The translations under genes were made by a program, and so were the position numbers. A DNA stretch of 64,000 bases from Myrica gale (lineage: Eukaryota > Streptophyta > Magnoliopsida > Fagales > Myricaceae), in the NCBI GenBank assembly GCA_963930655.1, contig OZ005612.1:1121001-1185000 (forward strand). Direction: 5' to 3'. The notes under the pieces were generated by a model. That model made no database searches, was not told the DNA's origin, and saw only the letters and a program-made list of their open reading frames with translations. Below, in pieces: positions 11,451-22,884 of the stretch (positions are counted from its first letter, which is position 1; the number at the start of each line of letters is the position of its first letter).

Positions 11451-12531
11451 ATCTCCCCCTTTTTGATGATGACAAACCCAATTAATAATAAACCGTTGAT
11501 ACCAAAATGAAAAGCTCCCCCTGAGATTAGGCTGGAGTTTTTCATGAGTTTTTAGCAAAAAGAACTTTAAGATTCTACGAAAATTTTGCAAGAGTTCCCT
11601 TTGTAAATAGAGGTTTTCCAAATTTTCAAAACCTGTAAAAACACTTCTATAACATCCTCCAAACTCCCCCAAACTTCATCATTCAATTTCAGATCACAAG
11701 ACTTCATATAGAGGAGAGTTTCAAGGAGATTATCTGAAGTACGATTCAAATATCCACAACTTTTCAAAACCTTATAACCAACATCAATGATATACCAAGA
11801 AATGCTCATAAGAAACAATGCTCATAATACCAAGAATAAACCATACATTCATCCAACAATTGTCCAAAATACAAATTCACCTAAATGTTCAAAAGATAAG
11901 TACAGAGGAATGTCCTATCAAAACGAAACTATCTATTTCTCCCCCTTTGACATCATCAAAATCAGACCAAGGGAGAGGCAAGGATAGAGGAATAGGAAGA
12001 CAAGGCGGGGACTATTGGCCAAGTGGAGGAGGATCGTAGGCGACATCCCATTTCTTCAGCCAGTTAGTCCAGATGGTGGAGAACCAGTACGTCCAATTGA
12101 TCACACGGGGACGAAGATTACGATCAGCATCCAAATGACGCTCAGTAGCCGAGATCACTTCTTGAGAAGTGCTGGACAGGGATTCCTTGAGGGCCTGAGA
12201 GGCCGAGGCGAACTCGTCCACCGTTGTCTGAATGACGTCACTGGCCAGTTTGATGCTTTTGTTGACTTGTTGCTGAACACCCCGTACATCCTCGGAGACG
12301 GTGTCAATGCGCTGTTGATGCTCCCCGAGCAACTTCTTGATATCCTCAAGACCCGTCTTCACGTCAGAGGAGAGACCGTCCATTTTCATGCTCAGTTGGT
12401 GCTGGGCCTCTTTAATTTCCTCAACAGAGGCTGCCAAGGAGTTAAGACGTGAATCCCGAGACCCACCAACCTCTCTTTGGGAAGAATACACAGCAGGTGA
12501 AGTAGTGGTATGTCGAGACCCACCGTCCATT
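11451..12531 (-). mobile_element. Truncated internal region of the Sirevirus-like element
   Basis: This is the internal sequence just upstream (minus-strand sense) of the 3' LTR. It carries several polypurine tracts and, at its upstream end, one reading frame (12530-12012). No gag, integrase, reverse transcriptase or RNase H sequence is left. Homology to the element appears to stop at a T-run near 12533, where the leader region of the next gene begins. Confidence 0.55.
12012..12530 (-). CDS. Coiled-coil protein frame inside the retrotransposon remnant
   Basis: A 172-residue frame begins MDGGSRHTTTSP. Residues 30-130 are rich in heptad-like patterns (LNSLAASVEEIKEAQHQL, KMDGLSSDVKTGLEDIKKLL, VRGVQQQVNKSIKLASDV) that predict a long coiled coil. 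It sits between the missing pol region and the polypurine tracts, which is where Sireviruses carry an extra, envelope-like frame. Whether it is the end of such a frame or an unrelated piece cannot be told from sequence alone. There is no signal peptide or membrane segment. Its ATG lies at the truncation point, so the natural N-terminus may be missing. Confidence 0.35.
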   Translation of the reverse strand: MDGGSRHTTTSPAVYSSQREVGGSRDSRLNSLAASVEEIKEAQHQLSMKMDGLSSDVKTGLEDIKKLLGEHQQRIDTVSEDVRGVQQQVNKSIKLASDVIQTTVDEFASASQALKESLSSTSQEVISATERHLDADRNLRPRVINWTYWFSTIWTNWLKKWDVAYDPPPLGQ

Positions 12532-13143
12532 TTTTTTAATGTTTTGAGAAATTTTAAGTGACGTCGTGTTATAATTATTTTTATTTGAGGTTAAAAATAA
12601 TATTTATTTGTAGAATTTTTTATATTACGAAAATTTAAAAAATCGTTAAGATTTTTATTAAACGAACGGCCCCCGGACAAAACCAAACCAAAAACGCCTG
12701 CGACTCTCTTTCCTCACTTCAAAGTTCAAACAGCAAATGCAGTTCCATATTTATCCCCCAGTTCTCTCTTGGTGGCCCTCTTGTAAATTAGAGTAGTTTC
12801 GATTCCAATTTTTGTACCCCGATCTCCGGCGATCCGTTATCTCCGGAATGTCTCCGCCCGGTTATCCGACGGTCGTCCATTGTTAGGGTGTTTTTGTCGG
12901 TGAGTGCGGTTCGGCCACCGAAAGTTGGGTAATTAGGGTATCAGTTCCTGATTCGAGTTCTCGATTCTATTGAGAAGCTTCGCGATTAAGATTCTGTCTC
13001 TGATTTTATGAGTGAGCTATCGTACGGGGTCTCGAGACTAGGGCTTCCAGTTTCAATCTGACGGCGAAATCTCGCTAGTGGATTTCGAGACTAGGGTTCA
13101 TTTTGGATACGGAGGTTGTTTTAGGGTTTTAAGCTTTTCAGTG
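12532..13143 (+). other. Promoter and 5' leader of the HIZ2-like gene
   Basis: Between the retrotransposon remnant and the first ATG there is pyrimidine-rich sequence (CTCTCTTTCCTCACTTC near 12701) and then leader-like DNA with moderate GC. I could not fix a TATA box with confidence. The retrotransposon end lies about 600 bases before the start codon, so the promoter is short or has absorbed part of the element. Confidence 0.4.
12848..13061 (+). promoter_or_regulatory. Two short upstream reading frames in the HIZ2-like leader
   Basis: An ATG at 12848 opens a 12-residue frame ending with TAG at 12884-12886, and an ATG at 13008 opens a 17-residue frame ending with TGA at 13059-13061. Both lie upstream of the main ATG at 13144 and do not overlap it. 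They matter only if transcription starts before 12848, which is likely from the length of exon-like sequence but not proven. Confidence 0.4.
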
Positions 13144-16100
13144 ATGCCGAAGAGTTCGCGGCACAAGTCGAGCAAACACAGTTCGAGGGAAACGAAAGAG
13201 TACTCAGACTCGGAGAAAGATTCAAGTTTGAAGGATCGAAAGACTAAGGAAGAGAGTGGCGGTGCCTCTAGGGTTCCAAAGGAATCTGGCTCTACCGAAA
13301 AGCGGAAGGTCGAATCTCTGAAGGATGCCAAGGACATGTACGGGTCTGGTAATGGGGAGCATTCCGAAGAGCATGGCCAGTCGAAGCGGCGGAGGGAGCG
13401 GGCTGGCGAGGGAGTGACTGATCGTTGGAATGGTGGTGAGGACGATCGGAATGAGGTTTCGAAGAAGCTAAAGGAGTCGAAGGCTTCAGCGGAATCGAAG
13501 AGTGTCAACAGCAGTAGGAGGAGAGAGGAGACTCTGGGAGTGTCTGGTGAGGGTGAGGAGGCAAAGAAGAGTAGCGGTAAGCATCGAGATTTGGCTCGAA
13601 AAGAGAGTAGGGAAGGTGGCGTTGAAAGGGAGAAGAAGAGTAAAGAAGGGAAAACTGACAGGTCCGTCATTGATATTGAGGAACCGCGCGAGACAAAGAA
13701 GGCAGTAGAAAAAACTGGTAAGGTAACTGATTGGTTTGCTGGTTAATATGACATTTTTGTGTATTGTGCTTACCCCTGATAGAAGTCTTCCAACATAAGG
13801 CGTAGCTTTCATACTATGCAGACAGCATTAGAACTCGAATGTGAGGTTGGTTAGGTCGTTAGGCAAGACCTTGAAGTGTTGAGTGCTGATCTCCGGTATC
13901 AGAAGCACAGATTAGTGGTTTTTGATCTAGTTTTAAAACCCTGAATAAATTTGTTTCCATTCAACAGGTGAGGGGCTTGATTATGTTTAATTAATTTTGT
14001 TGCGCTTGAAGTTTGAAATCGTTCTTCATCTGCAGTTACTACACGTGACTTCATAAAGATCATTTGCCCTAGAAGCTCCGTGTTCTGTTCCTGTGACCTA
14101 ATTGTTGAGAATGTGGGTTACTCCTCAATGTTCTCCATAAGCCAGAATGGGCGTTAAAATTGCCTCTAATGTTGTTTAAACACAGTTTCATGCAGTTTAA
14201 TGGAATAGAGTAATACCTATATATTGATAATAACTGCTGTTGCGTGCATTTCACAATGCTGAATTTAGTGTAGCTAGTTTTTATATCTTTCCTTATTTTT
14301 CTTGCCTTTTTGTAAGATATCATTATTGTTACCATTCTTTTTAACTGATAGGTTTTTATAGAATTTGTAGAGAATTGGAAAGGTGAATGTGAATTGGAAG
14401 CACAATATGAGTGGCTAGCACTTCAATGGTTATGCATTTGAATAATGACAGGATTGAAACTGATACGTTAATCTGCTATGATAAGATTATCACTTTGGGG
14501 GATTATATCATGCGGTATTTATGTGTTAATTATATGCGCGCTTATTTTTATTCAATTACCATTAGAAAACGTTAATGTGGGGCACAGTTTGGCTGACGAA
14601 TTATCAGGCATAGATGAAAAAAGTCGAAACTGATTGGGAAAGGTAATGATAATAGAATATCTGTTGAAAGCTCCATCAGTTGTAACAAAAATTTTGTGTT
14701 GATTTAAGCGAAAAGGAAGGTCAATGATTAAGTTAACTGTGAATGCAAACCTTTAACCCGAAAAGGATTGTTGGAGAATCTGTTTGCAATATATGCATTT
14801 TAAAAGTTCCAGTGTTCAGCGTGAATTGTCTTGAAGGTCATATATAAAGTGGACTGCCGAGAGGGATATTTTTTTCCCTTCCATACATTTTGAAGTCCAT
14901 CTTTGTTGTGGAGTCCACTGGACTGCACATAATAAGTATGCACAGTCCATCTGTTTGGGCTGAGGTGCAGTCGTGTGGCTTTTTTTGGGGTGGTGAAGAT
15001 TTTGTAGTTTACTTAATGGGGCAGCTCCACAACAGATGCAGACTCTATTAATCAGTGAATATCCTTTCAAGGGTTAATTGACAAAAGTAGCATGTCATAA
15101 GGCACATGCTAGTATTGATTGACACCTTCTCTTATTTGAAAAAATATTCAAGATGGTTCAGCGTTGAAGTTTAATAAAGCAATCACCTCGTTCCTGTATG
15201 AAAATGTTTGGATTGGTGAAGCAGCATCGGAGACTACTTCAGGTGCAGTTTCACTATATTTTAGAGAAACTGATAACCATGTGGATTGTTGAGTTCTTTA
15301 GCCTTATTTTGGAATATGGATGCTTATAATGCCGGAGAGTTCCGGCATTGGTTTTTATGCTGATTGAGTTTCCATTCTCTCTCTCTATGATATCTATTTT
15401 TTATTATTATCTTCCCTTAGCTATTTGGAGCACATGATTTCATAGCATCTCTTGTGGATTCACCTTAAATTTTTGGGATATTAAGCTGAAGTAATTTCAC
15501 TAGAAGTCGAATTGATTGTTATCTTTCATTTACAGGTCATAGTATTATTAAGGATTTTGCATATGGAAACAAATATTTGGTCTTTCATTAAGTTGTGATT
15601 TGTGGATTTAGGTCTCATTTTTCCATATATTGCGAAGTGACTAGCTTGGTTTGATTGCTGGTGTGAGTACTATATTCATATAACTTCAATCTATGGTTTT
15701 TGTTCATGTATTGCTGGTTTCTCGTATACAGAACACCTAGCTGTATCATTCTCTTCCCTGTAATTGCGTGAATGTTTCCTACACAAAGGTGTAGTAATTA
15801 CTCTCTTTAACTTATCTTTTTCATTTGTTTAGTTTTGTGGAATGATTTTTAGGTTACTCTGTATATGATTATGCTTTGCTACCTCAAAACTTTATTTTAG
15901 TATTTATTATGTTCTAGAACATCTTTTTCAATTCATTTCCTTTTTTTAATAGCCATCAAATTTGGATGTACTGAAAACAAGCGGATGCTATCCTGCCTGT
16001 TTCTGACGATGGATTTTAAGTGGTATATTTTTGTAGGATTCATTTACTACAGCAGCATGCTTCAAGGCCACAAGCATCGCCTATATTTTAGCATAGGTGT

Positions 16101-19100
16101 TTTTTTTAATTAGAACCCCTGAAATACTCTTCTACCGCCGTTTATGTGTTTAGGTGGAAGAAAAATTCGAATAACTTTATTTTGTGGGATCTATCCCATG
16201 ATTTGAAGTATCTAGAAGTCTGATGTTGGTTGGGTAATTATTAAGCTTGAGGGACACATTGAAGCGAATAGTCTTTTTTCTCACTGCAATTACACAAACG
16301 TGTTGGAGGCTGAATCCAGTTGTTCAACACATCCTTGAACTGCGATGTGTGGATCCCCTTTCCCCTTCCCCCAAATTAGTCAAGGAAAAAAATACATCCT
16401 TGAACTGCATGAGGCATGAGAATTGGTGACTCTTATCCTTCAAATATATTAGCTTTGAATGACCTTGAGTATGTTGTTCAATATAAACCAGGAAGATGAA
16501 ACCACTGATAAATGAAGTTAATGCCTGAACTAGTAATCGCTGGATAATTGTATGAAGAGCTGAAGAATGGAGATTACCGAAGAGTGATATTTAAATACTC
16601 TTTCAGTTTATGTAGAAGACTTATAAATGAGACATGGAGACTTTGGTTTATGAACTGTCATATGGAAATACATATATATGATGAGTTAACATCTTTGTTC
16701 TATCTTCTTGCAGAGTTGAATGTAGAGGACGAATTGCGGAGTCCTGAAGAAAACCAGTATGAGAGACGAACGAGGAAAAGACGAGATGGTTCTGGTGATT
16801 GGGAAAAGCATCAAGATGATGGTGGAGATATTACTGATAGACGATTATCATCTAGGGATGATCTTGGAAAGGATGGAAGACAGAAAGATGAAAAGCGCAA
16901 GGATGAAAGATATAAAGACAAGTACCGAGATGACATGGACAGGGATAACATGCACCGTGATGAGAAGCAAAGTGATGATAGCCCTGCGAAAGATCTCACT
17001 TGCATCAGATCCGATGACAAGCATGCAAAGGATGAAAAGGATGCTTCAGAGATACGGCAGAAGAGAATCAAGCTTCAGGACAGTGACCGTGATCGAGAGC
17101 GTGACAAGGATCGCGGTCGTGAGCGTGAGCGTGACCATGACCAAGAGGTTAGCCGGGATCGTGATCGCTTTCATGACCATGAACATGAAAGTGAACGTGA
17201 TGGGGACCGTGGGCATGATCGCAACCGTGATCGTGACCGTGATCATGACTGGGATTGGGAACGTGACAGAGATCGTGATCATGATCGTGGTCGGGATCGC
17301 ATTCGTGACCATGGGCGTGAGCATGAACGAGATCGAGATCGTGACCATGATCGTCATCGTGACCGTGATGGGTTACATTTTGATGACCGAAGTGGTAGAT
17401 ACAAAGATGGCAGGGGAAAGAAAAGATCTCCTGATGACCATGACGATTATAATAGTAATAAAACTAGACTTGCGAAAGCTCACTATCCTGATATGGAAAA
17501 GAAATCTTTGAATGGTGATAAAGTTGAATCAGATGCTGATAGGGGGAGATCTCAATCTCGCCAAGCTCATGTAGACGCTCCTATTAGTAACAACAGACGG
17601 AGAACTTCACCAAGCTCCAGTTCACATGTTGGCATGGATGACCACAGGTAGTTTTTCTACTTCCACTCCATTGGGTGGTAATCTAGTCAAGGTTAGATTA
17701 TTTGGTTATGTAAGACCTATTTTTTCCCCTGTATTAAGGCAATTGTGATTGAACATATTTGAAGTATATTGTTATACCATATTAAAACTGCCTCAGGTTA
17801 GCATCCTCATCGATGCACTTTGGAGCAATTATTTTGATATGATTGCCTGTTGTAATCAAACTTTGAGGATTATTATCGGGAACTAGACAAATTGATAGAA
17901 TCACTAAGATCAAGATTGAATTCAGAGAAATTATTTATATATTTATATGTGATGGGAGCATATGTAGACTCCTATGATATAGATGTCCTTTTTTATTTTT
18001 TACTTTTCCACACTCAGGAATTTAGATCTGGAAGATGTGAAGTACAGGGATAATAAGTCTGAACAGAGAGCCAAAGCAATTTCCTCCAGAGAGGTAAGTT
18101 CTTTCTCTGGAGTGTCAGAGAAAAGTGCTAAGTACAGATCTGTGGACAAACCTGTCAAAATGGAGGAAGCCCATCTCGGGGAGCTGTCAACAGAAAGGTC
18201 TTCAAGTTCCAAGGCTTCACCGAAGGGTTTGGTGGAAAGATCTCCTTCATCTACTAGTATTGACCGCAGGTATATGAATCGAACTAGTGTTAGGCGGAGT
18301 CTTGATGTTGAAGAAACAGGAAGGAGGAGCAGTGCTTCCGTTGATCCAAGAGACTTCTCTACTTCTGAGGACAGGTTGTATCGGGACTTTCCACCAGAAA
18401 AATCTTTATTTGATGACTCCTCTCAGGCAGATTCACCCTATTACAATAGATCTAGTCAGAGCAACGCGTCTTCTTTGATTCCCCCACCACCTGTGTTCAG
18501 AGCTGGAATTGACAGCCCTTCCTTTGCGGGTTCATTGGAAGAAGATGGTAGACTTAACTCCGCCGTCCGTTATAAGAGGGGTAATGATCCTGGTCTGGGA
18601 CGAGGGCATGGAAATGCTTGGAGGGGCGTCCCAAGTTGGTCTTCATCAGTTCCAAATGGCTTCATTCCCTTCCAACATGGACCTCCTCATGGAGGTTTTC
18701 AGGCAATGATCCCACAGTTTCCGTCTCAACATTTGTTTGGTGTTAGACCTGGTGTGGAAATTAACCACTCTGGGATTCATTATCATATCCCTGAAGCTGA
18801 CAGGTTTTCTGGTCACTTGCGCCCAGTTGGCTGGCAGAATATAATGGATGGTTCAGGCCCTCCTCACTTGCATGGATGGGATGGAAGTAATGGTTCAGGT
18901 CCTCCTCATATTTATGGGGGCCCTGAATGGGACCAGAAGAGGCATCCAATGAATGGTAGGGGGTGGTGGGAGCCTAATGCTGAGACGTGGAAAGGACAAG
19001 AGGGTGATATGAAAAGGGAATTGCCATCCCCATCTCAGAAAGATGATTACCCTGTGCAGGCCCGTGTAGATGATGGTTTGGCTGTGAAGGCAGGCCAGAG

Positions 19101-20711
19101 GTCTCACCATGAAGATAACCACTATGAGGTTCAGGCTAAAGCCATTGAAATAAGTTCGACTGGCACTTCTCCAGCAAAAGAAACTTCTGACTCACTGGCT
19201 AAACCTTCTCTTGAGAAGGCAGCTGATCATTCTAAATTTCCAACTCACGATGTTTCTCATTTCACCCGTTTTTATCTTTCTAAGCTCGATATTTCAGCAG
19301 AACTCGCACATCCAGAGTTGTACAAGGAATGCATAAGTTTATTGGATATGGAACAAAGTATAACTTTGGACGGGGACACCACTATGGATGTGTTGTTTGA
19401 GGTAGAGAATCTCGACAGAATTCTGTTGCTTTCATTGCAAATTTCTGCTGATTGATAACTGTTGCATAAACATTTCTTTCTTTTCTGATACTGTGACAGG
19501 GCGGAGGAAGAGCCAGTCTGAAATATTCCAATAACTTATTGAATCATTCTCTTTTTCCTGCCATAAAGGATACTGCTCTTCAGGTAAGTTTATGATGGAT
19601 AGATATAGAGAAAGATAGCTCCTCATGGTTTTGGCAGTTACGTGTTCGTAATTGTTTGCATTTAGTAGCATTCATCTGTGGGGACTACAAAATGGTGGTT
19701 GGGATGCATGCATTTAATCACATGCCTTTTACGGCTAACAACGTGTTTTTTGGAAGTGATATATATTGAGCTGTTTAATTGTCTCCTAAAAAGTGAGAGT
19801 CAATGTTTACTTCTGTGTTTTGACACACATTTTTGCTCTCACCCTTAAGCTAACCGCGGTTTACTGAAACTTAGCTGCATGTGCAATATTGATTAGGTCA
19901 TGGAAGGTTGGAAATTTTGCCCAAAATTTATATATAGTGTATGAATAATTATTCTAGATTATCAGCTGTTATAGAATGTATGAATGCAGTGTCTAGATTC
20001 TCATTTGTTGACATGCTTTCTGACTTGCAGAGAGCCATGGACCTCTACAAGAAGCAGAGGGTGGAAGTTGTAGGATTGCGGTCAGTTTCTGGGGTGACAT
20101 TGGATATTATTTCAGCGTCAAACCAGGAGAAAGGGGAAGTGCAAGCCCCCATCTGCGATGTGGTGAAAGCTGAGGAGCCAGTCCCAAATTTGGCTGCAGC
20201 GATGCAAAGCGTGTCCCTGCCAACTGTAGATCAGAAAAAAGTGGAAGCTGTTTCAGTTGCTGTCATGAAGGAGAATATGGAGTCATTTTTGACCCCCGCT
20301 CAGGAGGTGCAGAATCATGTTTGTACCCCTTCAGTGAAGATGGAACTGCTGGGTCAAGTGTATGGCGGTGAGAGCCCGGGAGAGCCACTGCCAGTTTCCA
20401 GTGAGGAGAAAAAGGCTGTGATGGCTTCCAAAGAGGTTAATGTCGAGGTTGTTGATGGGGATTGTGCGTTGACGGTTGATAATGAATCGCAGATGACCAC
20501 CATGGATGGCGATATCAACAGGCTTGGAAAGAGCAATGGCAGTAACTCTGCCAACTGTGTGGAGGAAAGGCTTTTGGGTGATGCCATAAATGGGCCTAAA
20601 TGTTTTCCGGGTGGTTCGCCCAGGGCTTATGAGGCTGTGGTGCCTGGGTCAAATGAGTCTGAGTCGGTAATTTTAAGTCGGATACATCATTCTCCTGAAA
20701 GTACACATTGA
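13144..20711 (+). CDS. HIZ2: HIZ2 / ZC3H13-like mixed-charge nuclear protein
   Basis: Five coding exons join in frame: 13144-13717, 16714-17647, 18018-19401, 19500-19583 and 20031-20711, giving 1218 residues. The start is the first ATG in the frame. Residues 1-190 are a Lys/Ser/Glu-rich segment ([14 protein letters not shown]). Residues about 300-410 are a dense Arg-Asp/His-Asp repeat of the mixed-charge type found in splicing-speckle proteins. Residues 500-900 hold Gly/Pro-rich low-complexity sequence, and a conserved segment [15 protein letters not shown] precedes the C-terminus. From memory this matches Arabidopsis At5g53440 (HIZ2), reported as a HAKAI-interacting member of the m6A writer complex and functional counterpart of ZC3H13. 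Despite the family's zinc-finger name I see no CCCH motif. A possible poly(A) signal AATAAA lies at 20801. Confidence 0.85.
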
Positions 20712-22720
20712 GACATTTCTATAACTCTGTTTTCTTTATTGCATTTTTGGTTTAAGGTAATTTTGCTCTTCATATTTTTGTTGCTTCTCTTCAGTAAGGA
20801 AATAAAAAAAGGAAGTCTCCTCTTTTGGTCCCCTGATAAGGGGAGAAGTCTCCTCTTTCCTTTCTTATTCTAGAATTCGAGGTGCGACTCTGCTGGCATT
20901 TTGTGCACTGTGGTTCTCGGTTGATGCCCATCCTTGAGAATATCAGGTATATGTCTTCTCCTGCACCTTAAATTTCATTTTTCCTTAAATCATTTTCTTC
21001 GAGTTGTAGTTGGAAAAAGGAATAGTATCCACTAGGACGCTTAGGTACTCCTGCATTTGAATTGGACAACAATTTCCACTAATCATTCTCCTATTCTTTG
21101 CTTTACATTGAAAGTAATTATTCCACGTGCGCACGTTAGTTTTTTTTTGCCTGCTGATAAGCACGAACAGCTGGATGGGGGTAGTGGGTATTCTCCCCTT
21201 TTACCTGGGTAGATTTAAGATCCAGGTGCATGATTTTTCGTTAAGTAGTTAGTTTGGGTCCGTTCGTTATTGGAATTGCTCTGCAAAATTACGTAGGTGC
21301 TTGAAAAATAATTTAAATGGTAGGACATAACACGCAAGGGCAAGCACACACAAACTGAGTTGGACTACCCAAGCGATAGGGATATCTGATGATCATGCAA
21401 AAATTGGGGCGGAACGCCACTATCCTGCTCGTCTTGGGATAGTCGCTTACGGATCTCGTGACAGGATTTCGTTGGGGGCTTGGGTATAAGTTAGAACCGT
21501 GGCGTCTTGGTCTTTTAAATTAATATTTGACTGTTCATGAGCACTAAACCAGAGGGAGATGGAGATAAGTTTTAAATGTAGAAAGGGGATAGAAATATGA
21601 CTCCGGATGTTGAAATTAATCCCAGGGATTAGCCATCGGATCTTGTCGAGAGGTGAGAGATGACAGTCGGAGGTCAAAGAAAATCTCCAACCTGGCCTCT
21701 GTCAATTCCAAACTCCTAACCTGGTCCACACAACCAGTCGGAACCGCATATCAGAGGGAGGGGCCGCGGGTGGAAGGAGCCACTACGTGGGAGAAGGTTG
21801 TGAACGGGGGAATGTTGTGGCCTATTTTCTTTTCAAATAAAAATCCAATTTTTTTTGGGGACAAAACACAATGAAAACGACGTGGTCTTAATATTTAAAT
21901 AAGTATTTTTTAAGAACTCAAAGCAACATGTCTGTGTAGGGTGGAAAAAAAACAGATAGATGTGTCCCCCTTGGTGTTGACTAAATCATTGCAAACATCC
22001 GACCCTAACAATGACTTGGTTCGGCCATTGCCGTTAGACAAGAATTGATAAGGACGGGGGCGGCCCAGAGGCTGGTGAGTATTTGAATAGCCCTAGTCAA
22101 TAAGAAATTTTAGGCAGGTACGTACACAAGTACGGTTTCTTTTTGCTTTAGTTCCAGGTTCCTTCTCTTTGACGACGTCGTTCCCACAAGTCCTCAACCC
22201 ATAATACATTGAGCTTGCGGGCATGTCCCACCGCCTCACAAGTCACACTCATCTTACTGCAACTATGCGAGAGGGCTTAACTACTAAGTCCTTCCATTCC
22301 CCGTTCCTGCAAAATTTTTGATATTCATAAAACTAGTAAGAAAACCCAAATGCTACTAATTGCAATGGAGACGTTAAATCCAAGAAGCAAGCCTTGGGCA
22401 TTCGAGGCAAGACGAAAACTCCAAACAACTCGATTGAGAGTATTAACGGAGAAAAATTGGATTAGCATTAATTAGAAGTATGAAACGTGAAAAAGCAATA
22501 TTTACACAAAAAGGCCGGCATATCTAAAGCTTTTATTAAGCTTTAAGATTGTCAAAAGAAAATCAAGAAAGAAAAAGGAAAAAGAAAGAAAAAAAATACA
22601 TAATGCCTTTTCTTTTTCTTCCCCTCGGGAAAAAAAAATCGTATAGCTGTGAGATCCCACAGGAAAGGGGGATGGGGTTAGTGTTCCTTGCGGAGAAACA
22701 ATGGCGCTATGCTGTGTATC
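20712..22720. other. Tail-to-tail intergenic region, no gene seen
   Basis: The HIZ2-like gene runs right and the methyltransferase gene runs left, so this is a convergent spacer that holds both 3' untranslated regions. The middle (about 21300-22300) has moderate GC and no supported frame or repeat. No known transposon end was recognised. Confidence 0.5.
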
Positions 22721-22841
22721 CTAATTCATGAATTTCCGGCAGTTTGGAGCTTTACATAAACACGGGACTTTAAATTCTTCAGGTTCATCAGGATCAAACA
22801 AGTAATCATACCTGCAAAATGCAACCAATAGTAATGCATTA

Positions 22842-22884
<43 letters not shown>

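Noticed and set aside
12015..12452. Plus-strand frame of 145 residues
   Set aside because: It is the antisense of the coiled-coil frame, with no start context or family match.
13144..20711. CCCH zinc finger expected from the family's common name
   Set aside because: Cysteines in the reconstructed protein are few and not spaced as a CCCH finger, so no zinc-finger claim is made.
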